This document shows positions 54,499 through 63,407 of a DNA stretch of 64,000 bases, in pieces; position 1 is the stretch's first letter, and each line of letters opens with the position of its first letter. The translations under genes were made by a program, and so were the position numbers. The DNA is from Anabaena sp. FACHB-1237 (GTDB lineage: Bacteria; Cyanobacteriota; Cyanobacteriia; Cyanobacteriales; Nostocaceae), in the NCBI RefSeq assembly GCF_014696225.1, contig NZ_JACJPV010000009.1:1-64000 (forward strand), read 5' to 3'. The notes below the pieces were generated by a model that did no database searches, had not been told where the DNA came from, and saw only the letters and a list, made by a program, of their open reading frames with translations.

Positions 54499-57360
54499 AT
54501 GAGTAAGGATAAAGAAACAGAAATTAAGATGCAGTTTTTAGAAGAAGTTAATGATCATTTGAATGTTTTAGAAGGAATATGGTTAAAAGTAGATCCTAAT
54601 AAACGGATTGATGTTAAACAGATTAATTCTGGTATGCGTGCTGCCCATTCTATTAAAGGTGGTGCAGCAATGATGGGTTTTCGAGTTTTAAGTGATTTTT
54701 CCCATCGTTTAGAAGATGCTTTTAAGGTGTTGAAAAATCAAAATAATTCTCTGGTAATTGATACAGATTTACAGAGTTTATTGTTAGCAAGTGTGGATAG
54801 ATTAAGAAAAATTGTGGAGGTACTTTCTCAGGGTAAAAGTTTAGATAATAATTGGTTAAAAAATGCTTGTTGCCCAATTTTTGATCAATTATATGATCGT
54901 TTAGGTGATCCTACTCCAGAAGATATTACAACTTTCGTATCTGGGGAAGATAGTCATGCGATAGCTACGCTTGCTCACAGCACCGCTCATTTATTATTTC
55001 AAACAGAGGTACAAGAATATTTACAAAAGGTAGAAAATTTATTAGTTAATTCTGAGAATGAATCATTAGTGCGATCGCAATTAATGATTATGTCGAAAGA
55101 ATTAGCTAATTTAGGAGAAATGCTGGAATTAACTCCTTTTACTCAACTATGTGAATCAGTACATTATCATTTAGAAGTGGCAGATGAACGTAGTGTAGAA
55201 ATTGCTAAATTAGCCTTAGAAAAATGGCAATTATCCCACAATTTAGTATTAAATAATCAATGGGATAAATTACCCAATAAGATTAATATTACTGAAATAG
55301 ATGAATCTGTTGATCAGGATGATATTCAATTAGTAAATCCCGATCTTAATATATTAACAAAATATGATAATTATTTAGAAGATCATACAGAATTTCCCAG
55401 TTCAGTAATATTAGATAGTATTATTTTTCCTGAAGAAGATATAAATAATGAATATATTGAACAAAAAAATGCCAATAATTATCAATATAAAGAACGAGAT
55501 AACCAGGAAAATACTGTGAGAGTTCCTAGCAAACATTTAGAGAAAATTAATGATTTATTTGGCGAAATTATTGTGCAGAAAAATGGTTTAAATGTGCAAA
55601 TAGAAAGATTAAGAAAATTAGCTGCTAGTTTGAGTCAAAGAGTGCAAATCCTTGATCAAGAACATGAAGAAATGCGAACAGCTTATAGTAAAATGATTAA
55701 TGATCATCATGAGCTAGAAAAAATTGGGCAAAAATTTCACTCATTATCTCAAGATGCTATGGAAACTATTGTCCAAGTTGCAGAAGTTACTAGCGATATT
55801 GAATTAAGTGTGAATGATGCAGAGCAAATAGCACGTAAATTTAATAAAACTTCCAAACAGTTACAAAGACAAATTACACAAGTGAGAATGCGGCCATTTT
55901 CTGATTTAGTAGAAAGATTTCCTAGAGCAATACGCGATTTGAATTTAGAATATGGCAAAAATGTCCAATTAAAAATTGAAGGGGGTAATACATTAATAGA
56001 AAGAAGTATTTTAGAAGCTATTAATGAACCATTATTGCATTTATTACGTAATGCTTTTGATCATGGAATAGAAGATCCTGCAACTCGTTTATCTGTGGGT
56101 AAACCAGAACAGGGTTTAATTAGTATTAAAGCTGCATATCATAGTAATAGAACTATTATTACTATTGAGGATGATGGTAGGGGAATTTCTTTAGAAAGAA
56201 TCTATCAACGAGCTTTAAAAATGGGTTTAGAACAGGGATTATTAGATAGTGTCAGTGAAGAAGAATTATTATCATTAATTTTTGAGCCTGGGTTTAGCAC
56301 TTCTGAAAAAGTTACAGCTTTATCCGGTCGTGGTGTGGGTATGGATATTGTCAGAAATAAGTTAAAATTAGTGGGGGGAGATGTGAATGTTGATACTCAA
56401 TTGGGGGTAGGAACAACATTTACTTTAACTGTACCATTTACCTTATCTGTAGAGAGAGTATTATTAATAGAAAGCGATCGCTTATTTTTAGCATTTTCTA
56501 CAGATGTAGTTGCGGAAATATTCTTATTAAAACCGGAAGAAATTTTATCAGAAAATGGTCAAGAAATGATTAAATGGCAAGATCATCATGTACCATTATT
56601 AAGGTTAAATCGTTATTTTCAATTTAATTGTTCTGCATATCATCGTTTAGAATTAGAAGCTAGTCCAATTATTAATAATACTAGTGTTTTAATTATTAAA
56701 AATGATCAGCAAAAAATAGCGGTAGAAGTAGAACGTTGTTGGGGAGAACAAGAAGTTGCAGTACGTCAAGTGGAAGGAAATATTCCGTTACCTAGCGGTT
56801 TACATAGTTGCACAATTTTAGGAGATGGACGAGTTGTACCCTTAGTTAATACTAATGATTTAGTGTTGTGGGTAACTACAGGTAAACGTCCACAGCTTAG
56901 TAATAAATTAGCAACTGCAAGATTAACAACGGCTTTTTTACAACCACAAAAAACTCCCCAACCCAAACCAGTAACTTTAGAAAAAGGAACAATTTTAGTA
57001 GTAGATGATTCTATTAATGTGCGACGTTATTTAGCATTAACTTTAGAAAAAGGAGGTTATCAAGTAGAACAAGCAAAAGATGGACAAGATGCTTTAGAAA
57101 AATTAGCCAGTGGCCTCCCAATTCAAGCAGTAATTTGTGATATTGAAATGCCACGAATTGATGGTTATACTTTCTTAGAAAGGGTTAATGCTGATAGTAA
57201 TTTACAACATATTCCTGTGGCTATGTTAACCTCTCGTAGTAGTAGTAAACATAGAGAGTTAGCAATGAAATTAGGAGCAAAAGCCTATTTTTCTAAACCT
57301 TATAATGAACAGGAATTATTAAAAAAATTAGAGGAGATCATTTTTCAACAAAATGGCTGA
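54499..57360 (+). CDS. CheA-type hybrid histidine kinase with C-terminal receiver
   Basis: This 953-residue kinase has an N-terminal Hpt domain with phosphorylatable histidine H50 (AAHSIKGGAAMMG). A second helical Hpt-like region lies at about 155-255 but lacks an obvious histidine motif. The dimerisation region (about 335-460) is followed by an HATPase with N-box LLHLLRNAFDHGIEDP (about 512), EDDGRG (about 556) and GRGVGMD (about 610). A CheW-like domain spans about 640-790. A receiver spans 830-953 with DD at 836-837, phospho-acceptor D881 and K933. This layout matches the PilL/TaxAY-type hybrids of cyanobacterial motility systems. A HIP-like GC-rich segment is embedded at about 54955-54990. 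Confidence 0.9.
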   Translation: MSKDKETEIKMQFLEEVNDHLNVLEGIWLKVDPNKRIDVKQINSGMRAAHSIKGGAAMMGFRVLSDFSHRLEDAFKVLKNQNNSLVIDTDLQSLLLASVDRLRKIVEVLSQGKSLDNNWLKNACCPIFDQLYDRLGDPTPEDITTFVSGEDSHAIATLAHSTAHLLFQTEVQEYLQKVENLLVNSENESLVRSQLMIMSKELANLGEMLELTPFTQLCESVHYHLEVADERSVEIAKLALEKWQLSHNLVLNNQWDKLPNKINITEIDESVDQDDIQLVNPDLNILTKYDNYLEDHTEFPSSVILDSIIFPEEDINNEYIEQKNANNYQYKERDNQENTVRVPSKHLEKINDLFGEIIVQKNGLNVQIERLRKLAASLSQRVQILDQEHEEMRTAYSKMINDHHELEKIGQKFHSLSQDAMETIVQVAEVTSDIELSVNDAEQIARKFNKTSKQLQRQITQVRMRPFSDLVERFPRAIRDLNLEYGKNVQLKIEGGNTLIERSILEAINEPLLHLLRNAFDHGIEDPATRLSVGKPEQGLISIKAAYHSNRTIITIEDDGRGISLERIYQRALKMGLEQGLLDSVSEEELLSLIFEPGFSTSEKVTALSGRGVGMDIVRNKLKLVGGDVNVDTQLGVGTTFTLTVPFTLSVERVLLIESDRLFLAFSTDVVAEIFLLKPEEILSENGQEMIKWQDHHVPLLRLNRYFQFNCSAYHRLELEASPIINNTSVLIIKNDQQKIAVEVERCWGEQEVAVRQVEGNIPLPSGLHSCTILGDGRVVPLVNTNDLVLWVTTGKRPQLSNKLATARLTTAFLQPQKTPQPKPVTLEKGTILVVDDSINVRRYLALTLEKGGYQVEQAKDGQDALEKLASGLPIQAVICDIEMPRIDGYTFLERVNADSNLQHIPVAMLTSRSSSKHRELAMKLGAKAYFSKPYNEQELLKKLEEIIFQQNG

Positions 57361-57396
57361 TTGATCAGAAAATATTCAGTGAGATATACTATCAAA

Positions 57397-57429
57397 AGAT
57401 CCCCGACTTCCTCAAAAAGTCGGGGGTCT
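57397..57429 (+). repeat. 33-bp hairpin repeat after cheA hybrid
   Basis: AGATCCCCGACTT pairs with AAGTCGGGGGTCT, and the middle is diverged (CCTCAAA). It lies 37 bases past the kinase stop, in a terminator-like position. Confidence 0.7.
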
Positions 57430-57489
57430 AAATCTGTTAGTATGCTAAATTAAATGCAGCATCTAAACTATTTATCAATTATCAAAACA

Positions 57490-59028
57490 ATGCTATTAAA
57501 TAATCGTTATCAAGTTATCCGCACTCTAGGATCTGGTGGTTTTGGGGAAACCTTTCTCGCTAAAGATGTAAATATGCCTTCAGAGCGTTTATGTGTAGTT
57601 AAACAATTAAAACCAATTCAAAATAATCCGCAAATTTACCAATTAGTACAAGAAAGATTCCAGCGAGAAGCAGCAATTTTAGAAGCACTTGGTGGTGCAT
57701 CTGAACAAATTCCCAGTCTATACGCTTATTTCATTGATGGGGGACAATTTTATTTAGTACAAGAGTGGATAGAGGGGGATACTTTAACAGGAAAAATCGA
57801 AAAACAAGGGTTATTTACTAACAGTGCAGTGGAAGAATTACTAATTAATATACTGCCAGTTTTAGATTATGTTCACTCAAAACATATTATTCATCGTGAT
57901 ATCAAACCTGACAATATTATTATCAGAAATCTTGATCATAAACCAGTATTAATTGATTTTGGCGCTGTGCGAGAATCTATGGGAACAGTGGTTAATTCTC
58001 AAGGAAACGCCACTAGTTCAATTATTATTGGTACTCCGGGATTTATGCCCAGCGAACAAGCAGCAGGAAGACCAGTTTATTCTAGTGATTTGTATAGTTT
58101 GGGATTAACTGCAATTTATTTACTAACAGGAAAAAGACCACAGGAATTAGATACAGATTCTCAAACTGCGGAAATAGTTTGGCGACATTTTGCTAGTAAT
58201 ATTAATCCTAATTTAGCAAGAGTAATTGATCAAGCGATCGCTTATCATCCTAGAGAAAGGTTTGCTTCTGCTAGGGAAATGTTGAATGCTTTACAACAGC
58301 AATTTGTGACATTACCTCCCACATCAATTAGTAATACAAAAGTTGCAGATCCTTTACCACAAACAGTTGCAGTTAGTCCAGGAAATAATTATCAAAATAA
58401 TTATCAATCTGTTAATCAGAATAACAATAATATTAATAATAATAGTAATAAAGGAGGAATGATAATTCCTGCTATTATTGCTAGTGGTTTAATTGGTGCT
58501 TCTATTATTGTTAGTTCTGTGATTAACAAATCATCCCAAAATGTTGAACCTGTAAAGTCTGCAAATAACGAATTTACCTCTAATTCTAGCAATCAAGCAA
58601 ATTCAATAAAAACACCTTCTGTAAATACAGATAATAACATTCCTAGTGCCAGTCCATCTCCTGAATTACAAGTAGAAAATCAAACCACAATTAACAGACC
58701 ATCACCAGAAGAAGCTGTAATCAATTACTATAGTTATATTAATCAAGGTCAATATCAAACTTCTTGGAGTTTATTATCTCCTAGTTTACAAAATAATCAA
58801 CGTTTACATCCAAAGGGTTATTCATCTTATATAGACTGGTGGGGTGGAAAGGTTCAAAGTGTGGATGTTAATCAAACCAGTTTATTAGAAGATACTGGAA
58901 ACACCGCTATAGTTTCTACTCAGTTAAGATATGTTTTAAAAAATGGTCGCATCATCGTGAGTAGAGTAAGTTTTTATTTAGTATTTAATACAGTAAATAA
59001 TCAATGGATAGTTACTAATGTTAAATAG
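57490..59028 (+). CDS. Membrane-anchored Ser/Thr protein kinase
   Basis: This 512-residue Hanks-type kinase has glycine loop GSGGFG (14-19), VVKQ lysine near 38, HRDIKPDN and DFG motifs intact. An Asn-rich linker, one transmembrane helix (about 330-352) and an outside linker follow. The C-terminal region of about 105 residues (PSPEEAVINYYSYINQ, YQTSWSLLSP, and alternating strands to the end) looks like an NTF2-type domain. It is a paralogue of the kinase at 30448, with the same kinase half but a different sensor half. The ATG at 57490 aligns with that paralogue's LLNNRYQV start. The ATG at 57454 would add 12 residues. Confidence 0.88.
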   Translation: MLLNNRYQVIRTLGSGGFGETFLAKDVNMPSERLCVVKQLKPIQNNPQIYQLVQERFQREAAILEALGGASEQIPSLYAYFIDGGQFYLVQEWIEGDTLTGKIEKQGLFTNSAVEELLINILPVLDYVHSKHIIHRDIKPDNIIIRNLDHKPVLIDFGAVRESMGTVVNSQGNATSSIIIGTPGFMPSEQAAGRPVYSSDLYSLGLTAIYLLTGKRPQELDTDSQTAEIVWRHFASNINPNLARVIDQAIAYHPRERFASAREMLNALQQQFVTLPPTSISNTKVADPLPQTVAVSPGNNYQNNYQSVNQNNNNINNNSNKGGMIIPAIIASGLIGASIIVSSVINKSSQNVEPVKSANNEFTSNSSNQANSIKTPSVNTDNNIPSASPSPELQVENQTTINRPSPEEAVINYYSYINQGQYQTSWSLLSPSLQNNQRLHPKGYSSYIDWWGGKVQSVDVNQTSLLEDTGNTAIVSTQLRYVLKNGRIIVSRVSFYLVFNTVNNQWIVTNVK

Positions 59029-59036
59029 TGTATTTC

Positions 59037-59069
59037 AGATCCCCGACTTCTTAAAGAAGTCGGGGATCT
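59037..59069 (+). terminator. 33-bp hairpin repeat acting as terminator
   Basis: The arms AGATCCCCGACTTCTT and AAGAAGTCGGGGATCT are followed directly by TTTTTGC, 8 bases past the kinase stop. Of the family members this is the most convincing intrinsic terminator. Confidence 0.7.
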
Positions 59070-59080
59070 TTTTGCTAATA

Positions 59081-61456
59081 CTAAAAAATATCTTTCCGCT
59101 TTTGTAAACCCAAAGTTATCAATAAATAAACCGTCGCGTGTAACAACAAAATTCCCCAATTTAAACTTAAATTTCCCCAGGTAGGATCATAAATGGGTGT
59201 CGGTTCAAAAGGCTGAGGAACTAAACTCCCATCAGGTAATTTAACCGCTTCTGGAACTAAAGCATTAACATCTAATATTGTTCCATAAGCACCAACAGAC
59301 CAACGACTAATCATTAACCATGACAGAATTTTACTCACAACTCCCTCAGTTTTAAATAACACCCCTGAAAAAATAATTTGCGGTAAAATTAACAGTGGTA
59401 AAGTGCTATTTGCTTGACTACTATTTTTGACAATAGCTGATACCAATAACCCCAAACTAAAACTAGCAAATAATGTTAAAAAACTAGTGATAAATAATCC
59501 CATATTCCAAGAAATTAATGATGGGCTAGGAGATTTAAAACCCATCAGAATCATCATCACAATTAACAAAGTTTGTACTAGTGCTAAACTTGATAAAATC
59601 GTAATTTTAGAACCCAAATAAGCAAATAATCCTAAATTAACTAATCTTTCTCGTAAATAAATAGCTGACTCCTTCACTATTTCCTGTAAAGAACTAGAAA
59701 AACCTACCCATAAACCAGCACAAGTAAATACAAATAAAACCCGCAAAGCTAAAGACGCTAAACCCGCTTCTGGTTCACCATCTGCAACAAAAGGAGTTTT
59801 ATCTTTCATTGCTAAAGTAATTAAACCAATACCAATGGGAGCAGTTACAAGCGATAAAAAGAGATTGATTTTATCCCTAAAAATTAATAATCCAGAACGT
59901 TGTGTTAATAAAAACCATTGTTGCCAAAATGAGACTTTTTTCTGTTGGGGAGGAATACTTGACTGTGCTTTCATCCCTGAATTTAATTGACTAGCAACAT
60001 ATAATTGATAATAATGAGATTGGCGAAACTTTTGCACCCACTTAATCGCTTCCTGTTCATCTTCTAACTTAATATAAATATCTGCAAAATCTTTAACTTG
60101 GAAGAAATTTAAAGCATCTTGAGGATCACCAAAATAACATAATTTACCCCCTATGCCTAAAAAGACAATTCTATCACATTCTGTAATATTTGCCGTGGCA
60201 TGAGTTACTAAAATAATCGTTCTTCCTCCTTGATGAGCTAATTCTTTTAATAATTGCATCATCTGTTTATCTAAACCAGGATCAAGTCCTGAAGTTGGTT
60301 CATCCAAAAAGAATAATTTAGGATCAGCTAATAATTCCACACCAATACTTACTCGTTTTCTTTGACCACCACTAAGATCACTAATTAACGCATTACGACG
60401 ATGATTCATTTTAATTGCTGTTAATGCTTGTTCCACAATTTCCTGTAAATTAATATCAGGAGGTAAACGCAATTTAGCAGCATAAGTGAGAACTTCTGCA
60501 ACAGTTAATTCTCGATGAATAATATCATCTTGGGGAACATAACCAATTTGATTCCGATACAAATTAAAGTTTTTTTCTAAATCTTCCCCATTCAAATAAA
60601 CCATACCTTGAGTAATTTTTTCAATGCCTAAAAGCGTCCGCATTAAAGTAGATTTTCCAGCACCACTTCCTCCCACTAAAGCCACAAATTGTCCCGGTTC
60701 AATAGCAAAAGATAAATCATCTATTCTCACTTTACCATTAGTTGTTAAAATCAAATTTTGTGCTTCTAATCTAATGTGAGTACCTTGATCTAAAATCTCT
60801 AAATTGTCATCACGTATAACTAAGGTATACGGTCCAATTCTAATTTTTGCCCCATTATTTAAAATTGCCTTACCTTTGACTTGTTGACCATCAATAAAAA
60901 CCCCATTAGTGCTATAATCTTGTAATACATAACGTCCCCTATTATCACTATCAATAGTGGCATGACGACGGGAAATTGTCGGAGCATCTAAACATAAATT
61001 TGCTGTAGGATCTCGTCCAATTAAAACAGATTTTTGTTTTAAAGAAACACTCTTTTTAGTTGGTATGGAAATACCCTGAATATTATTAGGATTAATGTAT
61101 CTAATAACAATTAATTTATGAGGATTTTGAGAAATTTGAACTTCTGTGCCATTGGTTAATAAATAACCTTGAGTAGCAGTAATTAAAGAATGATTAACAT
61201 ATAATTTATTACTACTAGGTTTTTGACCATCTCCATCATAAATGCGATATTCTGTACCTTCTTGACGCAATACAGCTTGAATACGAGAAACCAAATTCCA
61301 ATCTTGGGGAGTAACTAAATCAGCAGCACTAGGATCCCGTCCTAAAGTGTGTTGAGGTTTATGCAAATTTAACTGTAAAATTTTACCTTGATTATTTAAT
61401 TCAAGATAAGGATTACTGTTTAAAATAGTAGGATGCTGTGCTGGTTGGTATGACAT
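59081..61456 (-). CDS. FHA-domain ABC transporter (ABCG-like half transporter)
   Basis: This 791-residue protein has two FHA domains (about 30-118 and 140-218). The second carries the phosphothreonine-binding pattern GRDP (147-150), SRRHA (162-166) and N184, while the first is degenerate. An ABC ATPase of the ABCG type follows with Walker A GGSGAGKST (262-270), LSGGQ (361-365) and LFFLDEPTSG (381-390). Six transmembrane helices of an ABC-2 permease fill about 530-790. The FHA module suggests control by the Ser/Thr kinases encoded nearby. The exported substrate is unknown. It is convergent with the kinase gene. Confidence 0.9.
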   Translation of the reverse strand: MSYQPAQHPTILNSNPYLELNNQGKILQLNLHKPQHTLGRDPSAADLVTPQDWNLVSRIQAVLRQEGTEYRIYDGDGQKPSSNKLYVNHSLITATQGYLLTNGTEVQISQNPHKLIVIRYINPNNIQGISIPTKKSVSLKQKSVLIGRDPTANLCLDAPTISRRHATIDSDNRGRYVLQDYSTNGVFIDGQQVKGKAILNNGAKIRIGPYTLVIRDDNLEILDQGTHIRLEAQNLILTTNGKVRIDDLSFAIEPGQFVALVGGSGAGKSTLMRTLLGIEKITQGMVYLNGEDLEKNFNLYRNQIGYVPQDDIIHRELTVAEVLTYAAKLRLPPDINLQEIVEQALTAIKMNHRRNALISDLSGGQRKRVSIGVELLADPKLFFLDEPTSGLDPGLDKQMMQLLKELAHQGGRTIILVTHATANITECDRIVFLGIGGKLCYFGDPQDALNFFQVKDFADIYIKLEDEQEAIKWVQKFRQSHYYQLYVASQLNSGMKAQSSIPPQQKKVSFWQQWFLLTQRSGLLIFRDKINLFLSLVTAPIGIGLITLAMKDKTPFVADGEPEAGLASLALRVLFVFTCAGLWVGFSSSLQEIVKESAIYLRERLVNLGLFAYLGSKITILSSLALVQTLLIVMMILMGFKSPSPSLISWNMGLFITSFLTLFASFSLGLLVSAIVKNSSQANSTLPLLILPQIIFSGVLFKTEGVVSKILSWLMISRWSVGAYGTILDVNALVPEAVKLPDGSLVPQPFEPTPIYDPTWGNLSLNWGILLLHATVYLLITLGLQKRKDIF

Positions 61457-61643
61457 AGACTAGTTGTGATATTGGTTGTGAGAAAAATTAACCTAACTTT
61501 TGATATTTTTGATGAATATGATGAATATTTGGAAATATTCTACATCCGAAAAGGTGATTAAATCAAATCAACTATACAAATTTATACAAATTGTCAGAAA
61601 TAAAAATGATAAGTTATATTAATCTTTGATTAATTACCCCACT
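61457..61643. other. Divergent spacer, FHA-ABC gene / DMT protein
   Basis: No gene is seen in about 190 bases. It is AT-rich and should contain both promoters. None was placed. Confidence 0.4.
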
Positions 61644-61982
61644 ATGTTTAAACCCATAATTTTATTGCTGATTTCTAATATTTTCATGACATTTGCTTGG
61701 TACGGACATTTAAAAGATTTACGTTCCGCGCCAATTTGGGTAGCAATTATTACAAGTTGGGCAATAGCTCTTTTAGAATACTGCTTTCAAGTACCTGCAA
61801 ACCGTATAGGTTCTCAATATTTTAGTTTACCGCAATTAAAGGTTTTACAAGAGATTATTACTATGCTTGTATTTGCTGGGTTTAGTGTCTGGTATATGAA
61901 AATACCTGTTACTCGTAATTATTTCTTAGCAGCAATGTTACTTTCTGGTGCAGCTTATCTCATCTTTACTGATAGGAGATAG
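61644..61982 (+). CDS. DMT (DUF486) family small membrane protein
   Basis: This 112-residue protein has four transmembrane helices (about 4-18, 29-46, 66-85 and 90-108). The DUF486 pattern is present: FMTFAWYGHLK near 15-25, AxxEYCFQVPANRIG near 45-59 and a conserved LKVLQE. It is a member of the drug/metabolite transporter superfamily and probably dimerises, but no substrate is known. The in-frame TTG at 61626 is ignored in favour of the ATG at 61644. Confidence 0.8.
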   Translation: MFKPIILLLISNIFMTFAWYGHLKDLRSAPIWVAIITSWAIALLEYCFQVPANRIGSQYFSLPQLKVLQEIITMLVFAGFSVWYMKIPVTRNYFLAAMLLSGAAYLIFTDRR

Positions 61983-62486
61983 AAATAATACTATAAAATA
62001 TCTGATTTGTCAAATGTGCTTTTTTTGTTGTTATAAAACTTAATAATTGTTTTGTGAAATTTATGGGAAAAACCCCTTTTTACGGGGAAAATCTCCTGGC
62101 TATTTTTTCCATACTCTATTTCTCAAATGCTTATGAATAATGACTTTCAGAATTATCTATGCAGCAGGTTGATAAATTGACAATAATAACCCATTCTAAA
62201 AATTTTGCTAAATTATACCAAATCGCTGAAAGTATTGCAAGATCGTTAATAAATAGAAATTCTTCTCAATAAGAGATTAAGATAAATTTAAGGGAAGGTT
62301 AATAAAAATATTTGTAAATATTTGTAAATTATAAATTTTAAAAGTATTTCTAATATTAGATAATTTTTACTTATCAGTAATCTATAAATAAGGTACAAGA
62401 AGTCAGAGTTAAAGTGGATAATTCTGTACTTCTTGACATGGGAAAAGGCTATAATAACAAGCAAAATATTAGGAGAATGATATTCT
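61983..62486. other. Spacer without genes
   Basis: In 504 bases nothing coding is seen. There is a small CCCC-TTTTTAC-GGGG hairpin at about 62077-62091, direct repeats of ATATTTGTAA near 62308-62330, and a TTGACA (62433) plus TATAAT (62450) separated by only 11 bases, which is too close for a normal promoter. Confidence 0.5.
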
Positions 62487-62747
62487 CTACCATTTTAAAA
62501 ATGCTTCTTCTATACCTCTTTCTCTTCTAATTTTTCCATCAACTTCAAACCAAGTAATGATTTGTTTTGCTGTCAATTCTTCAATAGAAACATCATATTC
62601 TTTGGCAATATGTTGTAAAATCCGTAAGGAGGAAATGGTTAATCTGGTTAAGAATTTTTCAGGGGAAGATAATAAAGCTGCGTCAACTTGTGCAGATTCA
62701 TCAGGGGTTAAAAATTCGGTGGAGGATTGATTGGGTATAATATCCAT
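62487..62747 (-). CDS. Small hypothetical protein
   Basis: This 86-residue acidic protein has no recognised domain. It begins MDIIPNQSSTEFLTPDE and has two predicted helices in the middle (SPEKFLTRLTISSLRILQHIAK). It ends in a charged KIRRERGIEEAFLKW. I cannot assign a function. The sequence is low in complexity only at the start, and the codon use resembles neighbours, so it is probably real. Confidence 0.5.
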   Translation of the reverse strand: MDIIPNQSSTEFLTPDESAQVDAALLSSPEKFLTRLTISSLRILQHIAKEYDVSIEELTAKQIITWFEVDGKIRRERGIEEAFLKW

Positions 62748-62937
62748 AAGGTTTAAAAGTGTGTTTATTGTAAGTTGTGTTTATGATATTAAATCATATT
62801 ATGGTAATTGTTGAGTTATGAGGATTATTTTTTCTCACGCAGAGACGCGGAGGACGCAGAGTTTTATTTTTATAGGGAAGATATATCGCATTACCTTTAA
62901 TTAAATGTTCTATAGATACTTTTTTTTAATATTTTTT

Positions 62938-63363
62938 CTAAAGCTGTTCTATTTTATTTTGTAACTCAATTAAATCAGGATATTGATAAATATCAATATT
63001 ATTAATTGCCCATTTTTCGGAAAATTGATCCATAGAAATATATGATTTATATGGTCTTTTTTTATCTTCACTAATTTTGTGCATTGCTTTGTAAATATCT
63101 TTACCATTAAACCAAACTAAATACTGCTTTTGTTGCCAAAATTCCTGTTGATGAAAAAGCTGTAAATACTGTTCCAGCGTCTCTTCAAACTTATCTATTG
63201 TCACTTCCGCAACTGCATTTTTAAAGTCATTAATTAAAGATAAAGCCTGACTTTTACAATCAGATAAACTCAGAGAATTTGGAATTGTATCTTTAGTCCA
63301 TTGTGTTATTAAATGTTTTCTACTAGCACTAAGTTGACATAAATTACCTAAAGCCCATCGCAC
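62938..63363 (-). CDS. Hypothetical protein, damaged or mis-started partner of the AAA ATPase
   Basis: A 141-residue frame starts at a GTG. The frame stays open 24 codons further upstream (to 63435) without ATG, GTG or TTG, and those codons read KWIEDAAIILQDYQAV, which looks like real protein. The 3' end of the ATPase gene overlaps it in another frame. Either the true start is non-standard, or a single-base indel has split one longer protein at about 63400-63425. The C-terminal LVWFNGKDIYKAM stretch faintly recalls nuclease-like domains that accompany OLD/AAA ATPases. That resemblance is weak. Confidence 0.45.
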   Translation of the reverse strand: MRWALGNLCQLSASRKHLITQWTKDTIPNSLSLSDCKSQALSLINDFKNAVAEVTIDKFEETLEQYLQLFHQQEFWQQKQYLVWFNGKDIYKAMHKISEDKKRPYKSYISMDQFSEKWAINNIDIYQYPDLIELQNKIEQL

Positions 63364-63407
63364 AGCTTGATAATCTTGTAAAATAATTGCAGCGTCTTCT
63401 ATCCATT

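Noticed and set aside
62433..62455. TTGACA and TATAAT pair near 62.4 kb
   Set aside because: The spacer is 11 bases instead of 16-18, and no gene starts suitably downstream.
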